Source: Nocardiopsis coralli
Lineage (GTDB): Bacteria > Actinomycetota > Actinomycetes > Streptosporangiales > Streptosporangiaceae
NCBI RefSeq assembly: GCF_014892575.1
Contig: NZ_JADBGI010000034.1
Location: forward strand, 1-60,616
Reading direction: 5' to 3'
Length of the DNA: 60,616 nucleotides
Each line of letters starts with the position of its first letter. The first letter of the stretch is position 1. This document shows positions 41,537-52,456 of the stretch, one piece after another. The translations under genes and the position numbers were made by a program. The notes beneath the pieces are model-generated. The model was given only the letters and a program-made list of their open reading frames with translations. It did no database searches and had not been told where the DNA came from.

Positions 41537-42859
41537 ATGTACTGCGACCAGTGCGGATCCCGCCTGTCCCAGGCCTCCTCCCGGTGCCCGAACTGCGACA
41601 GCGCGCCCCCGCTCCCGCCGAGCGCGCACTTCCGGTCGCGGCCGGGCGGGGACGGCGCGGACGACGCTCGCGGGAAGAAGCCCGAACCCCGCTTCGACCC
41701 GGCCGCGCCGCCCACCCAGAGGTCCCGGCGGTGGGGCCCGTCCCTGCTCCTGGAGAACCCCTGGGCCAACCTCGCCGCCCTGGCCACCGCGTGGCTCAAC
41801 CTGCCGCTGGTCGTGCTCTTCAGCGCCATCGGCGCCATCTTCGGGGCCGTCGCGGGCCTGTTCTCGGGTGGGCTCGCCGGACCCGGTGTCCTGAGCCGCC
41901 TCGACCTCGTGCTCGACCTGTTCGTCCCGCTGCCGGTGGACGTGGAGGAACTCCTACCGACCGCCTCGGTCCTGATCGGCGGCACGATCGGGGCGATCAT
42001 CGGTGCGGTCAACGGGGCGCTGAACCTCGCATACACGGGGCTGGTCGCTCCCTGGACGCTGCTGTGGCAGCTGAACCCCGTCTGGCCGATCGCGCTCCTG
42101 GCCGGACAGGTCGTGTGCGCCCTCGCGCTCGCGATCGGATACGTGTTCTACACCCGCTACACCGAGCGCAGCGCCCTCTACCTCGCGGGTGCCCGCCGCC
42201 CCAGCCGGCGGGAGGCCGAACTCTTCCTGCCCATGGTCGCCACCATCTCCGCCCGCATGGGCCTGCGCTCCCCGCCGCCCCTGCTCATCGACGACAGCCG
42301 GGCGCCCAAGGCGTACGCGGCCATCCAGCACATCGTCATCACCCGCGGGATGCTCGAGGTCCTGGGTTACGAACGCTCCATGGTCTCGGGGGTCCTCGCC
42401 CACGAGATCGCGCACATCAAACACGGGGACGCCGTCGCGGGCACCTGGACGAAGGCGATCGCCCTGCCCGCCTTCCTCGTCTTCGAGATCGCCTACCGCC
42501 TCCGGGCGCGCAGCGGACTCTTCTTCGCCCTCTTCGCGCTCTTCGCCTGGAGCGTGCTGGTGTGCGTGCGGCTCGTGGTCATGCCGCTCAACGCCTCCCG
42601 GTCCCGCAGGGCGGAGGAACGCGCCGACCGCGAGGCCGCGCGCGCCGGGTACGGCACGGGGCTCTACAACGCCCTGGCCACCCTCGGTACCGGCTTCGAC
42701 GGAGCCCGCACCGGGTGGGACCGCACGGTACTGGCCTCGCACCCGCCCTTCGAGCTGCGCCTGGAGGCCCTCGAGGAGCCCGGCGGCCTGTACCCCCTGC
42801 CCAACTCCCACGCCGCCTCGGTCCGCCGCGACCCCGACACCCGCCTGTACAAGGACTGA
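41537..42859 (+). CDS. Zinc-ribbon M48 metalloprotease, membrane protein
   Basis: 440 residues. The N-terminus is a zinc ribbon (CDQCGSRL...CPNC, residues 3-20), then a disordered linker. Hydrophobic segments lie near residues 75-115, 140-165 and 180-205. The M48 active site is HEIAH (residues 289-293), and the third ligand is probably the Glu of AEERADREA near residue 359. Two more segments lie between them. M48 proteins such as HtpX degrade membrane proteins, but a zinc-ribbon head is unusual. It heads an operon with a VirD4-like ATPase 5 bases downstream and another zinc-ribbon membrane protein. Role unknown. Confidence 0.82.
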   Translation: MYCDQCGSRLSQASSRCPNCDSAPPLPPSAHFRSRPGGDGADDARGKKPEPRFDPAAPPTQRSRRWGPSLLLENPWANLAALATAWLNLPLVVLFSAIGAIFGAVAGLFSGGLAGPGVLSRLDLVLDLFVPLPVDVEELLPTASVLIGGTIGAIIGAVNGALNLAYTGLVAPWTLLWQLNPVWPIALLAGQVVCALALAIGYVFYTRYTERSALYLAGARRPSRREAELFLPMVATISARMGLRSPPPLLIDDSRAPKAYAAIQHIVITRGMLEVLGYERSMVSGVLAHEIAHIKHGDAVAGTWTKAIALPAFLVFEIAYRLRARSGLFFALFALFAWSVLVCVRLVVMPLNASRSRRAEERADREAARAGYGTGLYNALATLGTGFDGARTGWDRTVLASHPPFELRLEALEEPGGLYPLPNSHAASVRRDPDTRLYKD

Positions 42860-42864
42860 CGCCC

Positions 42865-44259
42865 ATGAGCCCCGCCCGCTCCATGCCCGACCGGCTCACC
42901 CCGCGCGAACGTGTGTACCTGGGTGTGGACCCCAACGACAGCCACAAACGTGTGTGGTCGGCGCACACGGACTCGGTGTGCGCGGTCGGCCCGCCCGGGT
43001 ACGGCCGCACCTCGGGCGTGGTCGTGCCCACCCTGCTGCACTGGTCCGGTCCCGTGGTCTCGGTGGCCACCGGCGGCGAGGCCCTGCGGTTCTGCGGCGC
43101 GCACCGGGCCCGGATCGCCGGACCCGAGGGCGGCGTGCACGTCTACGACCCCTTCGGCGCGGAGGCCTTCGGCACCCTCCGCTGGTCACCGCTGTCGGGC
43201 TGCCAGGACCCCACCGAGTGCCACCGGCGGGTGCGCACCCTGACCACCGCCGTGCACGGGACCGCCGACGGGGGACGGCGCCGCACCGACGCGGCGCAGC
43301 TCCTGCGGCCCCTGTTCCACGCCGCCGCGCTGGCCGGGGAGGACCTGGCCCAGGTCCGGCGGTGGCTCGCCGCCCAGGACTGCGGCCTGCCCACCCGGAT
43401 CCTGCGCAACAGCAGCAGCGCCCGCGAGTGGGCCGACGACCTCGCCGCCGTCGACGGTCTCGGGGAGCTGGAACGCGGCGCCTGTTACGCAGCGGCCCGC
43501 ACCTGCCTCGACGGGGTCGCCGACCCCCGGGTGCTCGACGTGTGCTCGGCTACCGACCTGGACGTGGACGAGCTCCTGGCCACCCGCTCCACCCTGTTCG
43601 TGGTCTCACCCGGCGGCCATCCCGAGGAGACCGCGCTCGTGGTCGCGCTCGTCGACACCATCGTGCGCCGCGCCGAGCAGATCGCGGTGCGCCAGGGAGG
43701 GCGGTTGCGGGCCCCGCTCCTGCTCGCCCTGGACGACGTGGCCGACTCCGTCCCGCTTCCGGACCTGGGCGGGCTGCTCGGAGGGGGAGCCGAACGCGGC
43801 CTCGTCACCCTGTGGGGCGCACGGTCCCTCGCGCAGATGCGTACCCGCTACGGATCCGAGGAACAGGCCGCCCTGCTGACCGCCACCAACGCCAAACTGG
43901 TCTTCGGCGGGATGTCCAACGACTTCGACCTGCGCAACATCTCGTCCTGGAGCGGGGAGTTCCGCGAAATGCAGATCACCACCTACGGGGGTGTGACCGG
44001 CTCCTTCGCCCCTCGCAGACCGGGGTCCGCCGCGCAGGCCGGGGCCGACGACGACGGGGTCACCGCCTACGCGCTCAGCCCCGTCTACCGTCCGATGCTC
44101 CCGGTCGAGGCGATCCAGCAGCTGCCGCCCCGCAACGCCTGGCTGTGGTGGCACTCCGACCCGCCGATCCACGTCGAGACCCCGCCGGCAGAGTCGGTGG
44201 AGGACTACCGGGCTCTGAGCGGCCACCACCCGCGTACCCCGAGGGGGCGGAGCGCATGA
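42865..44259 (+). CDS. Soluble VirD4/TraG-like ATPase with altered Walker A
   Basis: 464 residues, without the N-terminal membrane segments of coupling proteins. The Walker A is GPPGYGRTSGVVVPTLL (residues 42 onward), with Arg where Lys is normal. The Walker B is LLLALDDVAD (Asp290-Asp291). The block LVTLWGARSLAQMRTRYG...LLTATNAKLVFGG matches the TraM-recognition part of TraD/TraG. VHVYDPFGAEAFGTLRWSPLSG is also typical of the family. No relaxase, T4SS or ParM-like gene is near. It sits between a zinc-ribbon M48 protease and a zinc-ribbon membrane protein (ATGA overlap), so it may move or unfold something for that pair. Arg substitution may lower ATPase activity. Confidence 0.75.
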   Translation: MSPARSMPDRLTPRERVYLGVDPNDSHKRVWSAHTDSVCAVGPPGYGRTSGVVVPTLLHWSGPVVSVATGGEALRFCGAHRARIAGPEGGVHVYDPFGAEAFGTLRWSPLSGCQDPTECHRRVRTLTTAVHGTADGGRRRTDAAQLLRPLFHAAALAGEDLAQVRRWLAAQDCGLPTRILRNSSSAREWADDLAAVDGLGELERGACYAAARTCLDGVADPRVLDVCSATDLDVDELLATRSTLFVVSPGGHPEETALVVALVDTIVRRAEQIAVRQGGRLRAPLLLALDDVADSVPLPDLGGLLGGGAERGLVTLWGARSLAQMRTRYGSEEQAALLTATNAKLVFGGMSNDFDLRNISSWSGEFREMQITTYGGVTGSFAPRRPGSAAQAGADDDGVTAYALSPVYRPMLPVEAIQQLPPRNAWLWWHSDPPIHVETPPAESVEDYRALSGHHPRTPRGRSA

Positions 44260-45410
44260 GCCGGCTGTGCCCGGGGTGCGGAGCCCCCGCCACCCGCGAC
44301 GAGTCCAAGTACTGCGCCTCCTGCGGCGACCTGCTGCCCCCGGTTCGGCAGCGCTGGTGGAAGCGGCCCCGCAACCTGGCGATCGCCGCGGGTGTGGTGG
44401 CGGTCCTGGCGGTGGCCTCGTTGCTCCGGGCGGTCATGGCCCCCTCCCCGGAGGAGCCGGTCGAGGAGCTCGTGGCCGCGATGCAGGACCGCGACCTCGA
44501 ACGGGTCCTGGCGCTCATCGAGCACGACGTCCATGAGGACCGGAAGGCCTTCTGGGGCATGGACCCGCGGTCGGCCCAGGGCCTCTTCGCCGAGGGGGCG
44601 CTCGACGAGGGCTACGACCTTCCCGACCTGTCCGTGGGTGATGCGGCCGAGGCCCGTTCGGGGATCGTGCGGGCCGAGGCCGACGTGCCGCCGCCCGAGG
44701 ACCGGTGGGTCCCCGTCTCCGCGGAGGGTTCCTGGAGCGGCGGTGCCTTCACCCGGCGCGAGACCGACGGCTGGGTCCGGGAGTGGGGCCTGAGACCGGG
44801 GGAGGGGGAAGCGCTCGCTCTGGGCCAGTTCCGGCTCCCGCACACACCCGAGGGCCCGATCACCATCGCCGGCATGGACTACGAGGTCTCGGACAACCCC
44901 GTGATGCGTACGTTCGCGCCCTTCAGCAGGGAGACCGCCCCGGTCGGGGTGTACACGGTGACCTACGACCACCCGCACTTCGAGACCGGGACCGAGACCC
45001 TGGAGGTGGCGCCCGGCGAGACCGTCATCCTGGGTCTGGAGGTCGGCGACGTCCGGGAGGAGATGGTCGACGAAGGACACCAGAAGGTCGAGGAGTATCT
45101 CGACGAGTGCGAGGAGGACGAGGACCTGCGCCCGATCGGCTGCCCCTTCGGCCACGACCCCGGCCACTTCTTCCCGCCCCAGGGAGGCGCGGACTGGGAG
45201 ATCCTCACCCGGCCCGAGATCGGCATCACCACCGGAGACGTCGAACCCGGCAGCCACGTCCCGTCCATCGCCGTCGAGACGACCGAGCCGGGGACCGCGG
45301 AGGTCACCTTCAACCTGCGGGACCAGCCCGAGCAGACCCACAGCGTGGATTTCGAGGTGGGAGGGACGATCGGCACCAACGACGCGGGGGAGACCGTCTT
45401 CCGCTCGTGA
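44256..45410 (+). CDS. Zinc-ribbon single-pass membrane protein, TcaA-like
   Basis: 384 residues. A cytosolic zinc ribbon (CPGCG...CASCG, residues 5-24) is followed by a basic stretch and one membrane segment (about 37-58). The long outside region is acidic. Its first part (VEELVAAMQDRDLERVLALIEHDV) resembles the TcaA/zinc-ribbon membrane family. A later part has Ig-like strands (VGVYTVTYDHPHFETGTETLEVAPGETV) and a stretch with three Cys. Function is unknown. It is the third gene of the operon (ATGA overlap) and shares a cytosolic zinc ribbon with the first, which hints at a common cytosolic partner. Confidence 0.75.
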   Translation: MSRLCPGCGAPATRDESKYCASCGDLLPPVRQRWWKRPRNLAIAAGVVAVLAVASLLRAVMAPSPEEPVEELVAAMQDRDLERVLALIEHDVHEDRKAFWGMDPRSAQGLFAEGALDEGYDLPDLSVGDAAEARSGIVRAEADVPPPEDRWVPVSAEGSWSGGAFTRRETDGWVREWGLRPGEGEALALGQFRLPHTPEGPITIAGMDYEVSDNPVMRTFAPFSRETAPVGVYTVTYDHPHFETGTETLEVAPGETVILGLEVGDVREEMVDEGHQKVEEYLDECEEDEDLRPIGCPFGHDPGHFFPPQGGADWEILTRPEIGITTGDVEPGSHVPSIAVETTEPGTAEVTFNLRDQPEQTHSVDFEVGGTIGTNDAGETVFRS

Positions 45411-45426
45411 CGACCTCCCCGCCCGG

Positions 45427-45801
45427 TCACCGCCCGGGAGAGCCTTCGTCCCCGGGGTCGGGTTCGTCCCGGTCCTGTCCGTAGGGGTGGGAGCCGCCCT
45501 CGCCGCCGGCGTTTCCCGGGTCCCCGTGCGCGTCCCCGTCCTCCCCGGCGCCGGGTTCCTGGTCCCCGGGGTGGTCGCCCCGGGTCGCGGCGCGGCGGGC
45601 GTCGGGGTCGTACATGCGCTCGTAGCCGGTCGGGTAGCGCCGGCCGTCGGGGGTCTCGTCCCAGTACTCCTCCGAGCGCACCGCCTTCTGGGCGCTCATC
45701 CGCGACCAGCGCAGGACGCCCAGCACGATGAAGATGACCACGATCGGCACGGCGATGGTCACCAGGACCCAGATCAGCCATGCGGTACCGGGTGTGTCCA
45801 C
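45427..45801 (-). CDS. Small single-pass membrane protein with acidic tail
   Basis: 124 residues from a GTG with a strong GGAAGGGGG six bases upstream. One membrane segment lies at about residues 6-28 (AWLIWVLVTIAVPIVVIFIVL). It is followed by WSRMSAQKAVRSEEYWDETPDGRRYPTGY and a disordered, Asp/Gly/Glu-rich cytosolic tail. No family is recognised. A general-stress type promoter lies 62 bases upstream. It is convergent with the zinc-ribbon protein gene, 16 bases apart. Confidence 0.65.
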   Translation of the reverse strand: MDTPGTAWLIWVLVTIAVPIVVIFIVLGVLRWSRMSAQKAVRSEEYWDETPDGRRYPTGYERMYDPDARRAATRGDHPGDQEPGAGEDGDAHGDPGNAGGEGGSHPYGQDRDEPDPGDEGSPGR

Positions 45802-45862
45802 GGTCGGCCCCCTTCCGTTCGGCAGGGAGGGAGGCTGCCGGAGAGGGCAGCCTGGCCCTGGG

Positions 45863-45888
45863 ATACCCGAGGCCGGGGCGGCTGTAAC
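45863..45888 (-). promoter_or_regulatory. General-stress sigma (SigB-type) promoter of the small membrane protein
   Basis: On the minus strand GTTA (45888-45885), 16 bases, then GGGTAT (45868-45863). This matches the actinobacterial SigB/SigF-group pattern GNNT-N14-16-GGGTAY. Confidence 0.6.
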
Positions 45889-45916
45889 GAAAAGGCCCGT
45901 GCCCACGGGAGCCCCG

Positions 45917-47260
45917 TCAGCCTTGACCGGACCCCCGCGGCCGCAGCGTCAGCACCGTGATGTCGTCGTGCTCGCCGCCGTCCAGCCAGTCGCCCACACG
46001 CTGGGCCACCCACTCCGCGGTCGCGTGGGCCGAAGCGCCCCCGCACTCGCCCAACAGGCGCCGCAGCCGCTCCTCGCCGAGCATCTCCCCGCCGCGCAGC
46101 GGGTTGCGGGCCTCGGTGACACCGTCGCTGTAGACCACCAGGGTCTCGCCGGGTTCCAGCACCAGGTCCGTGCTCTTGAAGACGGCCTCCTCGATCGCGC
46201 CGACGAACAGACCGCCCACCCGTACCTCGCGCACGTCGCCGCCGCGGCCGACCACCAACGGCGCGGGGTGCCCGCCCCCGGCCAGACGCAGGGACAGCGC
46301 ACCGCCGGGCGCGGGTTCGGCGCGCCCCAGCAGCACGGTGCTGAACTTCTCCGGGTCGGTGCGCAACATGAGCACGTTGAGCAGGCTCAACAGGGTGCGC
46401 GGGTCCTGCTCCACCAGGCGCAGGGCCTCCAGCGACTGGCGCAGCATCCCGCTGAGCAGGGCCGCGTCGTTGCCCTTGCCGCACACGTCACCGAAGGCCA
46501 GGTCGAAGCCGTGCTCGCGCGGGTGCACGCCGTAGAAGTCCCCGCCGATGCGCTCGGCCTCCACGGAGGAGCGGAACACCGCCCCCAGCTCGGCGTGCTC
46601 CACGTCCGGCAGCGGAGCCGGCACCAGCGCCGACATCAGCGTCGAGGCGGTGCGGGCCTGGTGCTGGTACAGGCGCGCGGTGCTCAGCGACGTGCCCAGG
46701 CCCTCGGCGTAGTCGCGCGCCGTCCCCGGGCTCACGTCGAGCGCACCGTTGCCGCGCTGCAGCAGCAGGGCACCGGCCACCTCCGTCAGCCCCGGCACCG
46801 CCACCGCCCGCAGCGCCCCCGGCCCGTCCCGCAGGGGCAGGAACGTGCGCACCAGCGCCTCCACGGGGTCGCCCGGCGCGGGCTCGCCCTCGGAGGCCGT
46901 GCCGCGCAGGATCTCGTCGAGCCACGGGGCCGAGGCCACCGCCGCGGGGCTCCACGTGCCCTGGCCCGTGCCGACCCCGCGCCGTCCCCGCTCGTCGTGG
47001 AAGGCGCACCACCAGTGCACCGACCCGTCGGGACCGGCGAGGAAGAGGGCGCACAGGTCGGCGGCCTCGGGCACAGGGTGGCGCACGGCCTGCTCCACCA
47101 CACGGTCGGGGTGCAGGATGTTGCCGAGAGCGCGGGCCCCCGAACGCAGGCGTTCCTCCGGGCCGATGGGCCCGTGGGGCGCGTCGTGCAGAGCGTCGCC
47201 GATCGGGGCGGTACGGTCGCTCTCCGACGGTGACCGGGTGTTGCCGCCCTTGACCAGCAC
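45917..47260 (-). CDS. PP2C/SpoIIE-type phosphatase with GAF-like sensor (RsbU-like)
   Basis: 447 residues, GTG start with GGAAGGGG five bases upstream. Residues about 35-190 look like a GAF sensory domain. The C-terminal half is an RsbU/SpoIIE phosphatase: ERIGGDFYGVHP (metal-binding Asp in GGDFY), AFGDVCGKGNDAALLSGMLRQ, LAGGGHPAPLV, LVVYSDGVTEARN and HDDITVLTLR. All expected metal ligands are present. Such enzymes dephosphorylate anti-sigma antagonists and switch on a stress sigma factor. Its own upstream region and both neighbours carry SigB-type promoters, consistent with such a loop. Confidence 0.9.
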   Translation of the reverse strand: MLVKGGNTRSPSESDRTAPIGDALHDAPHGPIGPEERLRSGARALGNILHPDRVVEQAVRHPVPEAADLCALFLAGPDGSVHWWCAFHDERGRRGVGTGQGTWSPAAVASAPWLDEILRGTASEGEPAPGDPVEALVRTFLPLRDGPGALRAVAVPGLTEVAGALLLQRGNGALDVSPGTARDYAEGLGTSLSTARLYQHQARTASTLMSALVPAPLPDVEHAELGAVFRSSVEAERIGGDFYGVHPREHGFDLAFGDVCGKGNDAALLSGMLRQSLEALRLVEQDPRTLLSLLNVLMLRTDPEKFSTVLLGRAEPAPGGALSLRLAGGGHPAPLVVGRGGDVREVRVGGLFVGAIEEAVFKSTDLVLEPGETLVVYSDGVTEARNPLRGGEMLGEERLRRLLGECGGASAHATAEWVAQRVGDWLDGGEHDDITVLTLRPRGSGQG

Positions 47261-47322
47261 GGGGTCCCCTTCCCGAGGGTGGTGACGTTGCTAGGCGGCC
47301 TCGACGGTCCGCAGGGCAGACG

Positions 47323-47346
47323 ATACCCGCAGTGACACAAATATTC
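47323..47346 (-). promoter_or_regulatory. General-stress sigma promoter of the phosphatase gene
   Basis: On the minus strand GAAT (47346-47343), 14 bases, then GGGTAT (47328-47323), 63 bases before the GTG start at 47260. Confidence 0.5.
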
Positions 47347-47423
47347 CGAGCGGAAATGTCTCTCCGCGTGCTGTTCAGGGGCCCAAGAGCGCGGACGCGG
47401 AACCCCATCTCTTCCCACCTGCG

Positions 47424-47449
47424 GTTTTTGCGTCCCGACTGCCGGGTAA
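47424..47449 (+). promoter_or_regulatory. General-stress sigma promoter of the SDR gene
   Basis: GTTT (47424-47427), 16 bases, then GGGTAA (47444-47449), 46 bases before the GTG at 47495. The clearest of the three sites in this cluster. Confidence 0.65.
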
Positions 47450-47494
47450 CCGACACACCACGTCCGCCGTCCCCTGACGAAATGGAGACCACCG

Positions 47495-48622
47495 GTGAGC
47501 GGTTGGAAGGCACCCGTCGCGCTCCTCGGAGCCCGCTGGGCCCTGAACAGGTACCGCAACCGGAAGCGCCGTCCCACGCCGGGCGAACGCGCGCTCGACC
47601 TGGCTGCCTGGGCCGGGGCCGGCGCCGTCATCGGGGTCGGGGCCTCTGCGCTGGCCGAACGCCGCCGGGCCGGGCGGTTGCGCGGATGCGTCGCCCTCGT
47701 CACCGGCGGCACCCGCGGCCTCGGCCTCCAACTGGCACGCGAGTTCGGCGCAGGCGGGGCCTCCGTCGTCATCTGCGGGCGCGACCCCGGCAACCTCGAC
47801 CGTGCCGTCACCGAGCTCATCGGCCGCGGCGTCGACGCCCATGGTGTGGTCTGCGACGTCACCGACCGCGAACAGGTCCGCGCCCTCGTCGGCGAGACCG
47901 TCGAACTCTTCGGACGCCTCGACGTCGTGGTCAACAACGCCGGCGTCATGCGGGTGGGCCCGGCCGAGGCGATGCAGGACACCGCCTTCACCGAGGCCAT
48001 GGACATCATGTACTGGGGCCCCTTCAACGTCGCCCGCGAGGCCCTGCCCCACCTGCGCGGGACCGAGGGCTCCCTGGTCAACATCACCTCCATCGGCGCC
48101 TACCTGACCGTCCCCCACCTGTTGCCCTACTCCACGGCCAAGCACGCCTGGGCCGCCCTGTCCGAAGGGCTGGCCGCCGAGACCGGCCGCAGCGGGGTGC
48201 GGGTCACGACCGTGGTTCCGGGGCTGATGCGCACCGGGTCGCACCGCGGTGTGCTCTTCGTCGGCGACCCCGAACGCGAGTACGCCTGGTTCGCCCTGTT
48301 GGCCGGCCTGCCCCTGCTCAGCACCGACGCCGACCGGGCCGCCCGCCGTGTCGTCGCCGCGACCGCGCGCCGACGGGGGTTCGTCGTGCTCAACCCCACC
48401 ACCCGCGTGGCCATGGCCGTGCACGGCCTGGCCCCCGGCCTGACCCAGCAGGCCATGCGCGTGGCCGGACGCATCCTGCCCACCGTGCCCGACCACGTCA
48501 CCGAACGCAGCGGCCACGAGAGCGGGAACAGCAGGATGGGGCGGCTGGCCGAGAGCGCGGCCGCGCTCAACGAACGGGCCGTCGACCGACTCAATCAGGA
48601 CACGCGCGACCGGCGAGACTGA
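47495..48622 (+). CDS. Short-chain dehydrogenase, stress-promoter driven
   Basis: 375 residues, longer than a classical SDR. A basic N-terminus with a hydrophobic stretch (about residues 34-52) may tether it to the membrane. The SDR core starts near residue 66: CVALVTGGTRGLGLQLARE, DVVVNNAGVMRVG, the active-site TSIGAY plus YSTAKHAW (YxxxK), then VVPGLMRTG. GTG start with GGAG upstream. A SigB-type promoter lies directly ahead. A C-terminal helical tail of about 60 residues follows. Substrate unknown; lipid or ketone reduction during stress is a guess. Confidence 0.88.
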   Translation: MSGWKAPVALLGARWALNRYRNRKRRPTPGERALDLAAWAGAGAVIGVGASALAERRRAGRLRGCVALVTGGTRGLGLQLAREFGAGGASVVICGRDPGNLDRAVTELIGRGVDAHGVVCDVTDREQVRALVGETVELFGRLDVVVNNAGVMRVGPAEAMQDTAFTEAMDIMYWGPFNVAREALPHLRGTEGSLVNITSIGAYLTVPHLLPYSTAKHAWAALSEGLAAETGRSGVRVTTVVPGLMRTGSHRGVLFVGDPEREYAWFALLAGLPLLSTDADRAARRVVAATARRRGFVVLNPTTRVAMAVHGLAPGLTQQAMRVAGRILPTVPDHVTERSGHESGNSRMGRLAESAAALNERAVDRLNQDTRDRRD

Positions 48623-48660
48623 GGCCGGCCGGGTGCGCGGCCGACGACGGGGGAGTGCAC

Positions 48661-49626
48661 GTGACGCGCATCGGCTACTTTCTTTCCAGCGAGGAACACA
48701 CCCCGCGGGCGCTGGTCCGCCAGGCCCAGGGCGCCGAGGCCGCCGGGTTCGACGCCCTGTGGATCAGCGACCACTTCCACCCCTGGTTGGAGAGCCAGGG
48801 ACAGTCGCCGTTCGTGTGGACGGTGGCCGGGGCGGTCGGCCAGGCCACCGCACTGCCGATCACCACCGCCGTGACCTGCCCGACCACACGCATGCACCCG
48901 GCGGTGATCGCACACGCCACCGCCACCACCGCCGCCCTGGCCCGGGGCGGGTTCACGCTCGGGGTGGGCACCGGCGAGGCCCTGAACGAGCACATCCTCG
49001 GCCTGCCCTGGCCGCCGGCGGCCCAGCGCATCGCGATGCTGGAGGAGGCCATCGAGGTGATGCGCCGGCTCTGGACCGGCAAGCTCGTCACCCACCGCGG
49101 CGAGTACTACGACCTCGACACCGCCCGCATCTACACGCTTCCCGAGGAACGCCCGCGTGTGTACATGTCCGCGTTCGGGCCCAAGGCCACCACCCTGGCC
49201 GCGAGCGTGGCCGACGGCCTCATCCAGGTCGCGCCCAGCCCCGACACCATCGAGATGTTCCGCGCCCGGGGCGGCGCGGGAAAACCCGTCCAGGGAGGGC
49301 TCAAGGTCTGCTGGCACCAGGACGAGGCCGAGGCCCGGCGCATGGTCCACCACCGCTGGCCCACCGAGGCCCTGCCCGGCGAGGCGCTCCAGCTCCTGCC
49401 GCTGCCGCGCCACTTCGGGCAGCTCACCGGCGAACTGGTCAGCGAGGACATGGTCGCCGCGAAGGTGCCGTGCGGGCCCGACCCGGACGTGCACATGGCG
49501 GCGATCCGCCCCTACCTGGAAGCAGGGGTGGACGAGCTCTTCATCTCCCAGGTCGGCGACGACCAGGAGGGGTTCTTCGAGTTCTTCACCACCGAGCTCC
49601 TGCCCCGCCTGAGAGCCGAACGATGA
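48661..49626 (+). CDS. F420-dependent LLM-class oxidoreductase (G6PDH-like branch)
   Basis: 321 residues from GTG 48661 with GGGAG five bases upstream. It belongs to the luciferase-like TIM-barrel family. The sequence IGYFLSSEEHTPRALVRQAQ, ALWISDHFHPWLESQGQSPFVW, TTAVTCPTTRMHPAVIA and LGVGTGEALNEHIL fits the F420-dependent glucose-6-phosphate-dehydrogenase-like branch (TIGR03557). The true substrate is rarely glucose-6-phosphate in this branch. It starts 38 bases after the SDR gene and may be cotranscribed with it. Confidence 0.9.
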   Translation: MTRIGYFLSSEEHTPRALVRQAQGAEAAGFDALWISDHFHPWLESQGQSPFVWTVAGAVGQATALPITTAVTCPTTRMHPAVIAHATATTAALARGGFTLGVGTGEALNEHILGLPWPPAAQRIAMLEEAIEVMRRLWTGKLVTHRGEYYDLDTARIYTLPEERPRVYMSAFGPKATTLAASVADGLIQVAPSPDTIEMFRARGGAGKPVQGGLKVCWHQDEAEARRMVHHRWPTEALPGEALQLLPLPRHFGQLTGELVSEDMVAAKVPCGPDPDVHMAAIRPYLEAGVDELFISQVGDDQEGFFEFFTTELLPRLRAER

Positions 49627-49681
49627 CCCGGCCCGGGACCCCCGGACCGACGGACGTCCCCCAACGAAGGAGGTAGTGCAC

Positions 49682-49855
49682 ATGCCGACCCGGACCCGAA
49701 ACGGGACCGTACGGGAACCCGATCCGATGCCGCCGGACCCGTTCCCCCCGACACCCATGCCGCCGCCCGAGCCCGAACCGGAGCCGGAGCCGATGCCGCC
49801 CGAGCCGCCGGTTCCCGGACGTCCCGGCCCCGAACCCGAACCGGAACCGGCCTGA
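49682..49855 (+). CDS. 57-residue Pro/Glu-rich small protein
   Basis: A short ORF of 57 codons preceded by AAGGAGG, a full Shine-Dalgarno, 8 bases before the ATG. It starts MPTRTRNGTVREPDPMPPDP and continues with Pro-Glu-Pro-Glu runs to a TGA at 49853-49855. No membrane segment, signal peptide or known family. It lies 55 bases after the F420-type oxidoreductase gene and before a 16-bp hairpin, so it is probably the last gene of that transcript. Low-complexity composition and lack of homologue information keep confidence moderate. Confidence 0.5.
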   Translation: MPTRTRNGTVREPDPMPPDPFPPTPMPPPEPEPEPEPMPPEPPVPGRPGPEPEPEPA

Positions 49856-49910
49856 CCCGGCGGCCCGCGCCGCACCGGCCCGCCGCTCGCACCCGGCACC
49901 GCGACACACA

Positions 49911-49947
49911 CCGGCCCCGGACCGTCACGGCGACGGTCCGGGGCCGG
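49911..49947. terminator. Perfect 16-bp bidirectional terminator
   Basis: The arms 49911-49926 and 49932-49947 are exact reverse complements with a 5-base loop, the strongest hairpin in the window. It separates the small ORF from the converging clpC-like gene. Confidence 0.85.
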
Positions 49948-49966
49948 ACTCCGCCCGGGGCCCGGG

Positions 49967-52456
<2,490 letters not shown>

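Noticed and set aside
38515..42036. A single 1173-codon minus-strand frame
   Set aside because: Only the part up to 39750 is a real PucR-type gene; the rest is a shadow of the monooxygenase and M48 genes on the other strand. GC-rich codon bias opens many such frames across the window.
41537..45410. Conjugative or integrative element because of the VirD4/TraG-like gene
   Set aside because: No relaxase, VirB4, integrase, replication gene or attachment-site repeat is nearby, and base composition matches the neighbours.
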